NCBI GenBank assembly: GCA_024637195.1
Contig: JAGXFN010000013.1
Coordinates: forward strand, 60,137-124,136
Origin: Arcobacter sp.
GTDB lineage: Bacteria > Campylobacterota > Campylobacteria > Campylobacterales > Sulfurimonadaceae
Direction: 5' to 3'
Length of the DNA: 64,000 nt
A program made the position numbers and the translations under genes. Below the pieces are notes generated by a model, which saw only the letters and a program-made list of their open reading frames with translations, was not told the DNA's origin and ran no database searches. Positions 20,556-30,834 of the stretch are shown here, piece by piece (within the stretch, counting starts at the first letter, position 1; each line of letters starts with the position of its first letter).

Positions 20556-22427
20556 ATGAAAAAAATACTCCTTATACTATTGCTCTCATCACTCTCGCTC
20601 TTTGGCGGTCAAAAGGTTGTACTGCAGCTGATGTGGCAACATCAGTTTCAGTTTGCCGGCTATTATGCAGCCAAAGAACTCGGTTATTATGAGGATGTCG
20701 GGATTGATCTTGAGATCAAGCCTTTTGGTCTCACGACAGACCTCGCCACTGTGATTGAAAAAAAAGAAGCCGACTTTACTATAGGACGCTCATCCTTGCT
20801 CATCAAGGCCTCTGATGGCAAAGATATAGTCGCTCTGGGAGCGATCTTTCAGCAATCTCCGCTGATACTCATAGCCAGAGGCGACAGCGGCATCAACACC
20901 ATAGAGGATCTCAAAGGCAAACGTATTATGCTTACCAATGATGTCAAAGAGTCGGCCTCTGTTCTGGCCATGCTCTCTTCAAAGGGTCTGACGAAAGAAA
21001 AGATACAGATCCTGCCCCACAGCTTTAATCTAGACGACCTGATCAGTGCAAAAACGGACGCTTTCATAGCCTATGCATCCAATCAGCCGATCATAATGGC
21101 CGACAGAGGGATCGACTACAAGATCTTTAATCCCAAAGACTATGGCTTTCACTTCTATAGCGATATTCTCTTCACCTCCTCAGCGTTTATCAAGAAAAAT
21201 CCGAAACTGACAAAAGATTTTTACGAGGCCACCCTCAAAGGCTGGGCCTATGCGTTTTCACATATCGTCGAGACCGCCGAACTTGTCCACAGTCGCTACA
21301 ACACCCAGAACAAAACACTGCTGCAGCTGATCAAAGAGGCTGAGAGTTTAAAACGTCTGGCCTACGATGGCGAGACCCCTTTAGGGTATCTGGACAAAAA
21401 CCGGCTCCACGACATCATAAAAATCTACCAGGTACTGGGACTTGCCACCAAGAATATCGATCTGGACAGCTTCATCTATGAGCACAACCACCCAAAAAAA
21501 TTCTTTTTCTCTCTGGAGTATGACGAGCTATTTTATATTCCTGTCATTATAGTGCTCCTTCTGATCGGGTTGGCATCTATTATTATCTTTGTCAGTCTTG
21601 AGCGGCAGTGGCTTCACACGCAAAATGACCTTAACCAGGAGATCGAAAAGCAAAAAGAGAAGATCGAAAAGCAAAACAAGCTTATCATAGCCCAGTCAAA
21701 ACTGGCGGCTGTAGGGGAGATGCTGAGCAATATCGCGCATCAGTGGAGACAGCCGCTTAATATCATCACTCTCAACACCGTCAAAATGGAGACCGCTGCG
21801 CTTTTAGGCAAGACCTTCAACGATAAGGAGCTTCTCTGTGTCACCGAAGAGATCAACCGCCAGGCCCAATACCTCTCTCAGACGATTGATGACTTCCGAA
21901 GCTACTTCAATGCCGATACCCAAAATGTCGCGCCTTTCAATCTCAAAGAGACGGTTCAAAAGACAACCGATCTTGCCAAAGATCTTTTTAGCAGCCACTT
22001 TATCGAAGCCGTCATCACCGTAGACGACTGTGTGATAGAACACAACGAAAGCCTCTTTATTCAGGCTTTGATAAATATCTACAATAATGCCATTGATGCC
22101 ATCGCACAGAAAAAACCGGCACATAGATACTTCTTCGTAAACCTACAACAGCACAATGACCAAAAGATTGTTCTGTCATTTAAAGACAGCGGCGGCGGCA
22201 TTGACAAAGATGTAATAGATAAGATCTTTGAGCCCTACTACAGCACAAAGCACTCATCAAAAGGAACAGGGCTTGGTCTTTATATCACCTATGAGATCAT
22301 CACCAAGCATCTCAACGGTACCCTGGAGGTACGCAATGCAAACTACAGCTACAAAGGGCAGCGACTCAAAGGGGCAGAGTTTATACTCACATTGCCACCT
22401 TGCTCCTGCAATGTAGCAGCTACTTAA
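20556..22427 (+). CDS. Sensor histidine kinase with periplasmic NMT1/ThiY-like binding domain
   Basis: A 623-residue membrane kinase. A signal sequence (MKKILLILLLSSLSLFGG) leads into a substrate-binding domain of the NMT1/THI5/SsuA type (about 20-310; VVLQLMWQHQFQFAGYY). One membrane helix (about 325-350), a coiled coil, an H-box AHQWRQPLN typical of Campylobacterota kinases, and a HATPase_c domain (NIYNNAIDAI, DSGGGID, GTGLGLYI) follow. It would sense a periplasmic small molecule directly. I start at the MKK because the signal peptide begins there, although no clear Shine-Dalgarno is visible. No adjacent response regulator exists. Confidence 0.88.
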   Translation: MKKILLILLLSSLSLFGGQKVVLQLMWQHQFQFAGYYAAKELGYYEDVGIDLEIKPFGLTTDLATVIEKKEADFTIGRSSLLIKASDGKDIVALGAIFQQSPLILIARGDSGINTIEDLKGKRIMLTNDVKESASVLAMLSSKGLTKEKIQILPHSFNLDDLISAKTDAFIAYASNQPIIMADRGIDYKIFNPKDYGFHFYSDILFTSSAFIKKNPKLTKDFYEATLKGWAYAFSHIVETAELVHSRYNTQNKTLLQLIKEAESLKRLAYDGETPLGYLDKNRLHDIIKIYQVLGLATKNIDLDSFIYEHNHPKKFFFSLEYDELFYIPVIIVLLLIGLASIIIFVSLERQWLHTQNDLNQEIEKQKEKIEKQNKLIIAQSKLAAVGEMLSNIAHQWRQPLNIITLNTVKMETAALLGKTFNDKELLCVTEEINRQAQYLSQTIDDFRSYFNADTQNVAPFNLKETVQKTTDLAKDLFSSHFIEAVITVDDCVIEHNESLFIQALINIYNNAIDAIAQKKPAHRYFFVNLQQHNDQKIVLSFKDSGGGIDKDVIDKIFEPYYSTKHSSKGTGLGLYITYEIITKHLNGTLEVRNANYSYKGQRLKGAEFILTLPPCSCNVAAT

Positions 22428-22521
22428 AAATTTTATCTCTAAGCCCTATTTTTCTCTTCACCCGCTATACTTTCATAATTAATTTTTTATACCTCTTGTC
22501 GGTATAATCTCAAGGATGAGC

Positions 22522-23163
22522 ATGCGCGTTGCCCCAAGTATTTTATCGGCTGATTTTGGCAATCTGGCAGCGGATGTCAAAGCGATCTGCGAAGCCGGCT
22601 GCGACTTTGTACATGTTGATGTGATGGATGGCCACTTTGTCCCCAACCTCACCATCGGACCCGTCGTTGTTTCAGCCGTTGCCAAAGCGGCGACAAAACC
22701 CCTCGACATCCACCTTATGGTAGAGAACAACACCTTTTTTGTGGATCTTTTTGCCCCTTTGAAACCGGGCTATATCACCTTTCATATCGAAGAAGAGAAG
22801 AACCCGCATCGCCTCGTGCAGTACATCCGCGAACTCGGCATTAAACCCGGCATCGTCCTGAATCCGCACACTCCGGCCGAAGCGGTCGAGTACCTGCTGC
22901 CTGATGTGGAGATGGTCCTTGTGATGAGCGTAAATCCGGGATTTGGCGGCCAGAAGTTCATCTCAGGTGTTGTTGAAAAGATCAAACGCCTTAAGCTCCT
23001 GCGTGACCGCATCAATCCAGACTGTCTCATCGAGATAGACGGCGGCGTGAATGATCAGAACATACAGATGCTACGCGATGCGGGCGTCGATGTCTGCGTC
23101 GCGGGCTCCTATGTGTTTAACCACGACTCCTATAAAACAGCGATAGATAGCCTAAAGGTTTAG
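22522..23163 (+). CDS. rpe: Ribulose-phosphate 3-epimerase
   Basis: A TIM-barrel enzyme interconverting ribulose-5-phosphate and xylulose-5-phosphate in the pentose phosphate and Calvin pathways. Catalytic and metal motifs are present: SILSADF, HVDVMDGHFVPNLTIGP, HLMV, SVNPGFGGQKF and EIDGGV. I prefer the second of two close ATGs (22522) because AAGGA lies 5 nt upstream; the first is at 22516. It is followed 1 nt later by trpF, an uncommon pairing that probably reflects simple co-transcription. Confidence 0.95.
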   Translation: MRVAPSILSADFGNLAADVKAICEAGCDFVHVDVMDGHFVPNLTIGPVVVSAVAKAATKPLDIHLMVENNTFFVDLFAPLKPGYITFHIEEEKNPHRLVQYIRELGIKPGIVLNPHTPAEAVEYLLPDVEMVLVMSVNPGFGGQKFISGVVEKIKRLKLLRDRINPDCLIEIDGGVNDQNIQMLRDAGVDVCVAGSYVFNHDSYKTAIDSLKV

Positions 23164-23164
23164 C

Positions 23165-23752
23165 GTGCGTGTAAAGATCTGTGGAATCACCTCCTTACAA
23201 GATGCCCAACACGCGATAGCTGCGGGTGCAGACGCGCTGGGATTTGTCTTTTACAAAGACTCCCCGCGCTATATCTGCCCCGAGGATGCAAAAGCCATCA
23301 TCTCACAGCTTCCCCCCTTCATAGAAAAGGTCGGCCTCTTTGTCAATGAAGATGCGGCGAGCATCAACACAAAGGCTAAAGTCTCCGCTATCACTCTTGC
23401 TCAGCTTCATTTTGATGTTGATGAAGAGTTGTGTGCTGCACTTGAGCTTCCTTATATCAAAGTCGTGCGTGCGCAAACACGTGATGATGTCAGTGAACAA
23501 AGCCAGGAATACCGTTTGGTGGACGCTTACTGTGAGGCTTATGGCGGCATGGGCAAACGACTGAACCTTGAGTGGTTTGATACACTCGACTGCTCGAGGA
23601 TCATACTTGCCGGCGGATTAAGCCCTGAGAATGTCAAAGAGTGTCTTCCCTACGGTTTCTATGCGCTCGATGTCAGCTCCGGTGTGGAAAAGTCAAAAGG
23701 AATAAAAGATCCGCAAAAAGTCTCTGCCTTTATCAATGCGGCCAAATGCTGA
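23165..23752 (+). CDS. trpF: Phosphoribosylanthranilate isomerase
   Basis: The 195-residue TIM-barrel enzyme catalyses the third step of tryptophan synthesis from chorismate. KICGI at the N-terminus holds the catalytic Cys; FVFYKDSPRYI, LAGGLSPENV and LDVSSGVEKSKGIKD are family signatures. It starts at GTG with AAAGG 6 nt upstream. No other trp genes are in the window, so the pathway is dispersed. Confidence 0.95.
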   Translation: MRVKICGITSLQDAQHAIAAGADALGFVFYKDSPRYICPEDAKAIISQLPPFIEKVGLFVNEDAASINTKAKVSAITLAQLHFDVDEELCAALELPYIKVVRAQTRDDVSEQSQEYRLVDAYCEAYGGMGKRLNLEWFDTLDCSRIILAGGLSPENVKECLPYGFYALDVSSGVEKSKGIKDPQKVSAFINAAKC

Positions 23753-24558
23753 GTAAACTCGACACTGCTCTTTCCCAGCAAGGCATTACAAAAGAGCGTT
23801 TTTACAAGGCACTGGACAAGTTTGGAGAGAGCGGACTTTTGATCGAGCTATTGCGCGCACAGGGGCTTCCTCTACATGAACACCAGGGCAAGTTCATCTA
23901 TAAGACTGCCATACAGAGCATCGCACACGGCAAGTTTTGCATTATGGATATCGAAACAAACGGCAGCAAACCTCTGCGCGGTGACACCATCATCGAACTC
24001 GGTGCTGTCATGTACCAAGACGGCCACATTATCGATACTTTTGAATCATTTGTATGGTGCGACAAGATCCCATATGTGATCAGTGAACTCACCGGAATCA
24101 GTCTTGAAAATACGCTCAATGCCCCTTCTTTGAAAAAGGTGATGTATGACTTCAAGCATTTCTTGGGAGACGCTGTCTTTGTCGCCCATGATGTCCGTTT
24201 TGACTACAAGTTCACCTCTGCGATGATGGAGCGCGTCGGACTCGAGCCGCTTGCAAACCGAAAACTTTGCACCTTTGAACTTGCACAGCGCACCATCCCC
24301 AGCCACCGTTATGGCCTCAAGTACCTAAATGAAATCCTGCATCTGCATCACGAGGCAGACCATCATCGCGCACTCTCCGATGCTATAACAGCCCTTGAAT
24401 TGATGAAAATATCGCTTAAAAAACTTCCAAAACGCGTTTCGACAGTTGAAGATCTGATACGCTTTTCTAAAGAAGCCGCACGTATTCCAAAACCGCTGAA
24501 TGAAAACATAGAAAAAGAGTCTGAAGAAAAAGAAAAGAATCTGGAAAACAGAGCCTAA
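23746..24558 (+). CDS. DnaQ-like 3'-5' exonuclease
   Basis: A 270-residue DEDDh exonuclease. After an N-terminal helical section of about 65 residues, the nuclease motifs are visible: ExoI DIETNG, ExoII in VAHDVRFDYKF, and ExoIII HHRALSDA. It is related to DNA polymerase III epsilon, but whether it is the replicative proofreader or a repair nuclease is not decided by sequence. The start overlaps the trpF stop by 7 nt. The C-terminal end is rich in Glu and Lys and may be disordered. It is convergent with accA. Confidence 0.85.
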   Translation: MLSKLDTALSQQGITKERFYKALDKFGESGLLIELLRAQGLPLHEHQGKFIYKTAIQSIAHGKFCIMDIETNGSKPLRGDTIIELGAVMYQDGHIIDTFESFVWCDKIPYVISELTGISLENTLNAPSLKKVMYDFKHFLGDAVFVAHDVRFDYKFTSAMMERVGLEPLANRKLCTFELAQRTIPSHRYGLKYLNEILHLHHEADHHRALSDAITALELMKISLKKLPKRVSTVEDLIRFSKEAARIPKPLNENIEKESEEKEKNLENRA

Positions 24559-24593
24559 AAAAGCTCTTGTAAAAAATAGCAGATGAAGAAAGT

Positions 24594-25529
24594 TTACTCT
24601 GAATAGGCCCCGTGTGAAACAAGACGTATATAACGTTTTTCCATTCTCACCTCACTGCTCATATCCTGAAGTTCTTTGAGTGTGTCTAAGAAGTAATCGC
24701 CCAGGGCTTTTGCAGCACCCTCTTTGTCTCGGTGCGCGCCGATAAGCGGTTCGTTGATTACATCGTCGATGAGATCAAGTTCTTTGAGATCGCCGCTGGT
24801 TATTTTCATGGCTTTTGTCGCCGCTTCGGCTTTGCTAGGATCGTTCCACAAGATCGCAGAGCATCCCTCAGGCGAGATAACAGAGAAAACAGAGTAGCGC
24901 ATCATTGCCAGTCGGTCAGCAACGCCGATGGCCAAAGCACCTCCGCTTCCGCCTTCGCCAATGACCACAGATATGGTTGGGGTATCCAGCGTTGAGAGTT
25001 CAAGAAGGTTTCTGGCAATAGCTTCAGACTGGTTGCGTTCTTCTGCACCAAGTCCAGGATAAGCACCCGGGGTGTCGATCAGCATCAAAACAGGCAGTCC
25101 GAATTTCTCGGCCATCTTTGCCGCACGAAGTGCTTTTCTGTAGCCTTCCGGGTTTGGCATACCGAAGTTTCGCTTGAGCTTGTTCTTCGTTCCGCGTCCT
25201 TTCTGTTCGCCAATCACCATTGTCCGCTGATGACCGATATAACCGATATAGCAGATGATCGCATTGTCATCAGAGAAGTGGCGATCCCCGTGAAGCTCAT
25301 AATGATCATGCATCAAGAGGTTGATATAATCCAAAGCATAAGGACGATCTTGATGACGGGCGAGCTGTAGCTCTTGGAAAGGGGTAAGATTGGAGTAAGT
25401 CTTTGCCACCTCTTTACTTAAATCTTTTTTTAAGATTTCGGCAGCGTGACCGTCGTGATGCACCTCGGCTGAGATGATCTCTTCTTGGATCTGCTTGATT
25501 TTCTGTTCAAAATCGAGATAAGTCGCCAA
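24594..25529 (-). CDS. accA: Acetyl-CoA carboxylase carboxyltransferase subunit alpha
   Basis: The 311-residue alpha subunit transfers the carboxyl group from carboxybiotin to acetyl-CoA, giving malonyl-CoA. Signatures include [40 protein letters not shown] and [12 protein letters not shown]. It starts at TTG with AAAGGA 5 nt upstream. It lies 9 nt downstream of fabF in a fatty acid synthesis cluster; accB, accC and accD are not in the window. Confidence 0.96.
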   Translation of the reverse strand: MATYLDFEQKIKQIQEEIISAEVHHDGHAAEILKKDLSKEVAKTYSNLTPFQELQLARHQDRPYALDYINLLMHDHYELHGDRHFSDDNAIICYIGYIGHQRTMVIGEQKGRGTKNKLKRNFGMPNPEGYRKALRAAKMAEKFGLPVLMLIDTPGAYPGLGAEERNQSEAIARNLLELSTLDTPTISVVIGEGGSGGALAIGVADRLAMMRYSVFSVISPEGCSAILWNDPSKAEAATKAMKITSGDLKELDLIDDVINEPLIGAHRDKEGAAKALGDYFLDTLKELQDMSSEVRMEKRYIRLVSHGAYSE

Positions 25530-25538
25530 GGAAATCCT

Positions 25539-26756
25539 TTAGATTTTTCTAAAAATCACAACACCATTGGTTCCGCCGAAACCAAAAGAGTTACTCATTA
25601 CAACGTTCAGCTCTGCCTTACGTGATTGGTTAGGAACGATGTCTAGATCACAGTTCTCATCCGGAGTTTCGTAGTTGATCGTCGGTGGGATGATACCATC
25701 GCGCATCGCCATGATAGAAACAACCGCTTCGATACCGCCTGCTGCTCCAAGACAGTGGCCTGTCTGTCCCTTTGTTGAACTCATAGCAGGACAGTTCTCT
25801 TTTCCGCCGAAAAGCTCTTTAACTGCTGCTGTCTCGTTTTTGTCATTGACCGGAGTCGATGTGCCGTGTGCGTTCACATAGTCGACTTTCGGCTCGCCGG
25901 CCATCTTGTAGGCAGCTTTCATCGCACGAAGCGGACCGTCCAGGCTCGGTGTCGTGATGTGGTTGGCGTCACCGCTTTCGCCAAATCCGATCAGTTCTGC
26001 ATATATTCTTGCACCGCGTGCTATAGCAGAGTCATACTCTTCAAGGACCAAGGCAGCGCCGCCCTCGCCCATAACAAATCCGTCGCGGCCTGTGTCGAAA
26101 GGACGTGAGGCTGTTTTGGGATCATCATTTCGAGTCGAGAGTGCTTTCATCGCGGCAAAACCGCCGATGCCGACACCAGTGATAGCAGACTCAGCCGCAA
26201 CAACCAGCATCTGTTCAGCACCATTACACATGATCGTCTTCGCTGCTTCGGAGATAGCGTGGGTACCCGCTGCACATGCTGTTACACAAGAGAGATTAGG
26301 CCCTTTGATCCCGTGTTCGATCGTCACAAACCCGCCAAGCATGTTGACCAGGGCGCTAGGGATAAAGAAAGGAGAGATACGGCGAGGACCGCGCGTATTT
26401 AGAATGATGGAGTTTTTCTCAATCGTAGGCAGCCCGCCGATGCCCGAAGCAGCACTTATACCGAAGCGCTCTTTGTCAAAGTCTTCTGCAAATGCGGCAT
26501 CTGCCATCGCTTCTTGAGCTGCTTTGAGACCAAGGTGGATAAAGCGGTCTGCTTTTTTAACCTCTTTTGGTGCCATAACGGTTTCCGGATCAAAATCTTT
26601 GACTTCACCTGCAATTGTTACAGTATGCCCTTCTGTATCAAAAAGAGTGATATCGCCAATGCCACATTCACCTTCGCACATCGCTTTGAATGAACTCTCT
26701 TTATCGTGTCCGACTGCATTGATCATGCCCATACCCGTTACTACAACTCTTCTCAC
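25539..26756 (-). CDS. fabF: 3-oxoacyl-ACP synthase II
   Basis: The 405-residue condensing enzyme extends acyl-ACP with malonyl-ACP. The Cys-His-His triad is present in CVTACAAGTHAISEA, NAHGTSTPVNDKNE and KGQTGHCLGAAGG. The C-terminal NSFGFGGTNG is diagnostic. It sits between acpP and accA on the same strand, so substrate carrier, elongating enzyme and malonyl-CoA supply are encoded together. Confidence 0.97.
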   Translation of the reverse strand: MRRVVVTGMGMINAVGHDKESSFKAMCEGECGIGDITLFDTEGHTVTIAGEVKDFDPETVMAPKEVKKADRFIHLGLKAAQEAMADAAFAEDFDKERFGISAASGIGGLPTIEKNSIILNTRGPRRISPFFIPSALVNMLGGFVTIEHGIKGPNLSCVTACAAGTHAISEAAKTIMCNGAEQMLVVAAESAITGVGIGGFAAMKALSTRNDDPKTASRPFDTGRDGFVMGEGGAALVLEEYDSAIARGARIYAELIGFGESGDANHITTPSLDGPLRAMKAAYKMAGEPKVDYVNAHGTSTPVNDKNETAAVKELFGGKENCPAMSSTKGQTGHCLGAAGGIEAVVSIMAMRDGIIPPTINYETPDENCDLDIVPNQSRKAELNVVMSNSFGFGGTNGVVIFRKI

Positions 26757-26869
26757 ATCTACTCCTAAGTATATGTTTTTATATTTTTGCTTTTGTAAGT
26801 AAACATATAAAAACAGAAAAATTTGTTTAGAAAAGCAGATGCTTTTCTAACATCAAGGAAAATCCCTGC

Positions 26870-27097
26870 TTACTTGCTTTCGATGTAATTAAGTACATCT
26901 TTAACTGTTTGAATTTTTTCAGCTTCGTCATCCGGGATCTCGATGTCGAATTTCTCTTCAAGGGCCATTACCAGTTCAACTACGTCAAGGCTGTCTGCCC
27001 CAAGATCTTCTACGAACTTCGCATCTTCTTTTACTTCGTCTGCGCTTACGCTTAGTTGTTCAACCACTACTTCTTTGATGTCGTCCAAAAGTGCCAT
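26870..27097 (-). CDS. acpP: Acyl carrier protein
   Basis: A 75-residue acidic four-helix protein. The 4'-phosphopantetheine attachment Ser is in [23 protein letters not shown] precedes the ATG by 5 nt. A 113-bp gap separates it from fabF. A perfect TATAAT lies 32 nt upstream of the start. Confidence 0.98.
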   Translation of the reverse strand: MALLDDIKEVVVEQLSVSADEVKEDAKFVEDLGADSLDVVELVMALEEKFDIEIPDDEAEKIQTVKDVLNYIESK

Positions 27098-27128
27098 GAG
27101 GGCTCCTAGCTATTTTTTTATAAGGGGA

Positions 27129-27134
27129 ATTATA
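27129..27134 (-). promoter_or_regulatory. -10 box of acpP
   Basis: TATAAT on the minus strand, with a poor -35 (TTTACT) 17 bp upstream. A second minus-strand TATAAT lies at 27259-27264, without a matching -35. Confidence 0.55.
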
Positions 27135-27213
27135 ACACACTTAACTTAAACAGTAAAATAAATTTCTACTAATTTTCACTCTGTATCAACAAAATAATTC
27201 TGCCCCATAACTC

Positions 27214-27235
27214 CCTTTGCAGCTCGCTGCAGAGG
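27214..27235. repeat. Hairpin upstream of the acpP promoter
   Basis: A 9-bp stem (27214-27222 with 27227-27235, one wobble pair) closing a CTCG tetraloop. It lies between fabG and acpP on the minus strand, and could help end the fabG transcript or insulate the acpP promoter. Confidence 0.4.
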
Positions 27236-27361
27236 TGGATATGTACATAATTGTGCTGATTATAGAGGAAAAGCATTTAAAGGACAGGCAGTGATTTTTG
27301 GATAAAAATAGTAAGTTTCTTGAATTTTGCAGATAAAAATTAGTCTTAAGTCTAACCTTAG

Positions 27362-27381
27362 GGCAGGCTGTAAATCCTGCC
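27362..27381 (-). terminator. Hairpin after fabG
   Basis: GGCAGG and CCTGCC pair across an 8-nt loop, starting 16 nt past the fabG stop. No U-tract follows on the minus strand, so termination is only probable. Confidence 0.4.
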
Positions 27382-27396
27382 TTGCAGAACAGGCAC

Positions 27397-28143
27397 TTAG
27401 GCCATGTTCATCCCTCCGTTTACCTTCAGTGTCTCTCCTGTAATATAAGAGGAGTGATCGCTGAGCAAAAAAGCGGTCGCGTCTGCCACTTCCGAGGCAT
27501 GTCCGAAACGTCCCATCGGGATCTTGGCTGTAAAGCCTGCTTTGATTTCATCACTGAGCTCATCTGTCATATCCGTAGCAATAAAACCCGGTGTGATAGT
27601 ATTGTAGCGGATACCGCTAGAGGCGGCTTCGAGTGCAAAACTTTTCGTCATGGCTATAACACCGCCTTTTGACGCGGCATAATTTGTCTGGCCCGCATTT
27701 CCTGTCTCGCCGACAATGGATGCAATGTTGACGACAGAGCCAAACTTCTTTTTGCGCATCACTTTCATCGCCTCTTTGCACCCCGTAAACACAGAGGTCA
27801 GGTTGGCATTGATGACCGACATGAAATCTTCGTTTTTCATACGAAGAGCCAGTTTATCGTTGGTGATCCCCGCATTGTTGACAAGATAGGCCAGTTCGCC
27901 GTCTGCCGTAACGATCGTTTTAATCCCCTCGACAAAAGCCTCTTCATCGCTCACATCAAAGCCGATCACCTCAGCTTCTCCGCCTGCGGCAATAATATCC
28001 GCCTTTACTTTTTCCGCGGCCTCAGCTCTTGAGCGGTAGTTCACCCATACCTTCAAACCAAAACCCGCCAGACCCTTTGCGATCTCCGCACCGATTCCAC
28101 GACTAGCTCCCGTGACCAAAACATTTTTTCCACTGAATTTCAT
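27397..28143 (-). CDS. fabG: 3-oxoacyl-ACP reductase
   Basis: A 248-residue short-chain dehydrogenase that reduces 3-oxoacyl-ACP with NADPH. The cofactor motif TGASRGIGAEIA, NNAGITND, the catalytic Ser region (VNIASIVGETGN) and Y-x3-K (NYAASKGG) are intact, and LKVNGGMNMA ends the protein as in FabG. AAAGGA precedes the ATG, and a minus-strand TATAAT lies at 28166-28161. It stands between gpmI and acpP. Confidence 0.95.
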   Translation of the reverse strand: MKFSGKNVLVTGASRGIGAEIAKGLAGFGLKVWVNYRSRAEAAEKVKADIIAAGGEAEVIGFDVSDEEAFVEGIKTIVTADGELAYLVNNAGITNDKLALRMKNEDFMSVINANLTSVFTGCKEAMKVMRKKKFGSVVNIASIVGETGNAGQTNYAASKGGVIAMTKSFALEAASSGIRYNTITPGFIATDMTDELSDEIKAGFTAKIPMGRFGHASEVADATAFLLSDHSSYITGETLKVNGGMNMA

Positions 28144-28160
28144 TTTTTTCCTTTTAGATT

Positions 28161-28166
28161 ATTATA
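28161..28166 (-). promoter_or_regulatory. -10 box of fabG
   Basis: TATAAT on the minus strand, 17 nt before the fabG ATG. A GC-rich imperfect hairpin (28173-28190) just upstream may terminate gpmI. Confidence 0.45.
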
Positions 28167-28221
28167 TACGGTTCCGGGCAAAGGCTCGGATGCTTTTTGA
28201 CTACAAGACAGCTCCAAAAAC

Positions 28222-29709
28222 CTATACGAGGGCTTCGTCCATCTCTTCGGGGATTGGCAGTCCCATCAGTTTTAATACCGTCGGCGCGATATTGTTCAGT
28301 CCGCCCGTTTTAACGTTTGTTACGCCCTCGGCATCAACAAAGCACCATACTTTTCCGACGGTGTGGTTTGTCAGTACGTTTCCTTCTTCGTCTCGCATCT
28401 CTTCGCAGTTGCCGTGGTCAGAGGTGAGGACAAGCGCGTAGCCATTCTCTTTTGCCTTCTGTACGATCAGTCCGAGCTCTTTGTCTACAGCCTCTACGGC
28501 CAGAATCGATGCCGTAAGGTCTCCGGTGTGTCCGACCATGTCTCCATTGGCAAAGTTCACCACGATAAAGTCCGTTTTTTCATCCATCGCTGTCTGTACG
28601 GCCTTACTCACTGCGGGTGCAGACATCTCAGGCTTTTCATTATAGGTACGCACTTTTGGACTCGGTATCATGATGCGCGTTTCATTTAAAAATGGCTCGT
28701 CTATCCCTCCGTTTAAGAAGAAGGTCACGTGGGCATACTTTTCCGTCTCTGCGGTATGGAGCTGGTTAAGCCCTGCCTTTGAGATGATTTCTGCCAGTGT
28801 GTTTTCCGGCACTTTTTTAGGGAAGAGCACGGGATAAGAAAAGCTCTTGTCATACTCTGTCATCGTCGCAATATGAAGTTTTTTGAACTCCCGCGCAAAA
28901 CCGTGGAAGGTCTCATCTCCCAAGGCCGTGATGATTTCACGCACGCGGTCGCTGCGGAAGTTGATGCAGATCAGTGCGTCGCCCTCTTGCACCCCTTCAT
29001 AAGCCGCCATTGCCACCGGCTCGATAAATTCATCAAACTCATCTTTTTCATAAGAAGCCCGGATGTACGCCAATGCCGAGAGTTCTGTCGAAGGCGATGC
29101 GTCTACGATGGCATTATAGGCTGGCTCGACTCTTTCCCAGCGGCTGTCTCTGTCCATTGTATAAAAACGGCCGCTGATCGTGGCGATAGAGATCTTTTCA
29201 TTGCACTCTTTTTCGACTGTTTCAATATACTGGGCAGCTGAGACCGGTGAAACATCGCGTCCGTCGGTGATCAGGTGTAAAAAGACCTCTTTTCCCTGGG
29301 CAGCGGCGATCTTGGCTATGCCTATAAAGTGGGAGATATGCGAATGCACGCCGCCGTCACTGAGCAAGCCCAGAAGATGGACCCGTCCGCTTGAAGCGAG
29401 TGTCTCTTTTAGAACAGTATTTTCTTTGAGTGTGCCTTCTTTAAGCGCCAGCGAGATCTTGACCAGGTCCTGATACAGCACGCGTCCGCTTCCAATCGCC
29501 ATATGCCCCACTTCGGAGTTGCCCATCTGCCCTTCAGGCAGACCGACACTCAGGCCAAAGGTGTCGATCAGTGCGTACGGCACCTCTTTGAAAAGTCTGT
29601 CGTAGCTTGGTTTTGCAGCATGAAAAAAGGCATTGTACTCGGTACGTTCACTGTAGCCTATTCCATCCGTGATCACCAATATTGCTTTTTTTGTTGCCAA
29701 TTTGCTCAC
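28222..29709 (-). CDS. gpmI: 2,3-bisphosphoglycerate-independent phosphoglycerate mutase
   Basis: A 495-residue Mn-dependent enzyme of the alkaline phosphatase superfamily, interconverting 3- and 2-phosphoglycerate. The active-site Ser lies in [14 protein letters not shown]. Metal-binding blocks VITDGIG and [11 protein letters not shown] and the insertion-domain [14 protein letters not shown] [10 protein letters not shown] are present. The start is uncertain: GTG at 29709 has poor spacing, while TTG at 29700 has AGGG 8-9 nt upstream. It is divergent from mraY, sharing a 66-bp intergenic region. Confidence 0.95.
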   Translation of the reverse strand: MSKLATKKAILVITDGIGYSERTEYNAFFHAAKPSYDRLFKEVPYALIDTFGLSVGLPEGQMGNSEVGHMAIGSGRVLYQDLVKISLALKEGTLKENTVLKETLASSGRVHLLGLLSDGGVHSHISHFIGIAKIAAAQGKEVFLHLITDGRDVSPVSAAQYIETVEKECNEKISIATISGRFYTMDRDSRWERVEPAYNAIVDASPSTELSALAYIRASYEKDEFDEFIEPVAMAAYEGVQEGDALICINFRSDRVREIITALGDETFHGFAREFKKLHIATMTEYDKSFSYPVLFPKKVPENTLAEIISKAGLNQLHTAETEKYAHVTFFLNGGIDEPFLNETRIMIPSPKVRTYNEKPEMSAPAVSKAVQTAMDEKTDFIVVNFANGDMVGHTGDLTASILAVEAVDKELGLIVQKAKENGYALVLTSDHGNCEEMRDEEGNVLTNHTVGKVWCFVDAEGVTNVKTGGLNNIAPTVLKLMGLPIPEEMDEALV

Positions 29710-29775
29710 CCTTTATGAATGTATTAGTGCGATTATACTAAAATGTCACTTTTATTTTTATAATATGGACCGCAT

Positions 29776-30834
29776 ATGCTTTATTGGCTCTACCGTCATC
29801 TTGACATCAACCTCTTTCAATACATCACCGTTCGCGCAGGCTTTGCATTTTTTATCGCACTCTTGATCACGCTTTTTGTCATGCCCCGCTTTATCAAATG
29901 GGCGCAGGACCGCTGTGAACAGCCTATCAACGGTTATGCCCCCGATTCGCACCAGTCTAAGGCCAAAACACCGACAATGGGCGGCATCGTCTTTTTGGGC
30001 GCGACCATCATCGCTACTGTTCTAACCGCTAAACTCAACTCCGATTTTGTCATCGGCGGCATTTTGACGATAGTGCTTTTTGGCCTGATAGGACTGCAAG
30101 ACGATCTCTCCAAGGTGCTTAAAAATGAAAACCTCGCAGGCCTGAGCGCAAGAGCCAAACTAACGCTCCAGCTTTTTAGTGCCGGACTCATCGGCTCTTT
30201 TCTCTACTTCTATGCCGATTTCAATACCGATCTTTATCTTCCGTTTTTTAAAAACCCCCTCTTTGACATGGGAATTTTTGCCATCATCTTCTGGATCTTT
30301 GTGATGATAGCAACCTCCAATGCCGTCAATCTGACCGACGGACTAGACGGACTGGCAACGGTACCTTCGATATTTGCGCTGATCTCGCTTTCGGCTATCG
30401 TCTACATCACGGGAAATGCCATTATCAGCAAATATCTTCTGCTTCCCAATTTTCAAGTCGGAGAGGTCGTTATCATCGCCGCCGCACTGATCGGTTCTTT
30501 GGCCGGGTTCTTATGGTTTAACTGCCATCCGGCCGAAGTCTTTATGGGAGACAGCGGCTCCTTGACAATAGGTGCTTTTATCGCCTACATGGGCATCATC
30601 GGCAAGAGCGAGGTCCTGCTGATCGTCATTGGCCTTGTCTTTGTTATCGAGACCCTGTCGGTCATGCTCCAAGTGGGCTCATTTAAACTACGCCAAAAAC
30701 GGGTCTTTTTGATGGCACCTATCCACCATCACTTTGAGATGAAGAACTGGGCTGAAAACAAGATTATTGTACGCTTTTGGATCATCTCCATGCTTTCCAA
30801 TCTTATCGCCCTTATCACCTTGAAGATACGCTAA
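29776..30834 (+). CDS. mraY: Phospho-N-acetylmuramoyl-pentapeptide-transferase
   Basis: A 352-residue, ten-helix membrane enzyme that makes lipid I from UDP-MurNAc-pentapeptide and undecaprenyl phosphate. The catalytic blocks are present: [32 protein letters not shown] and MAPIHHHFE. Its stop codon shares one base with the ATG of murD (TAATG), giving a two-gene peptidoglycan operon. Confidence 0.97.
   Translation: MLYWLYRHLDINLFQYITVRAGFAFFIALLITLFVMPRFIKWAQDRCEQPINGYAPDSHQSKAKTPTMGGIVFLGATIIATVLTAKLNSDFVIGGILTIVLFGLIGLQDDLSKVLKNENLAGLSARAKLTLQLFSAGLIGSFLYFYADFNTDLYLPFFKNPLFDMGIFAIIFWIFVMIATSNAVNLTDGLDGLATVPSIFALISLSAIVYITGNAIISKYLLLPNFQVGEVVIIAAALIGSLAGFLWFNCHPAEVFMGDSGSLTIGAFIAYMGIIGKSEVLLIVIGLVFVIETLSVMLQVGSFKLRQKRVFLMAPIHHHFEMKNWAENKIIVRFWIISMLSNLIALITLKIR

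Noticed and set aside
25954..26517. 187-codon plus-strand frame inside fabF
   Set aside because: It lies wholly in the intact fabF gene and its composition is that of a shadow frame.
27337..27352. A further copy of the groESL-type operator (TTAGTC...GTCTAA) after fabG
   Set aside because: Half-sites do not match TGACTAAG and the palindrome has two mismatches; position downstream of fabG is not promoter-like.
27181..27396. Second copy of the groES-groEL palindromic element
   Set aside because: Hairpins exist here, but the CTGA..TTACGCAC ends and flanking duplication are absent.
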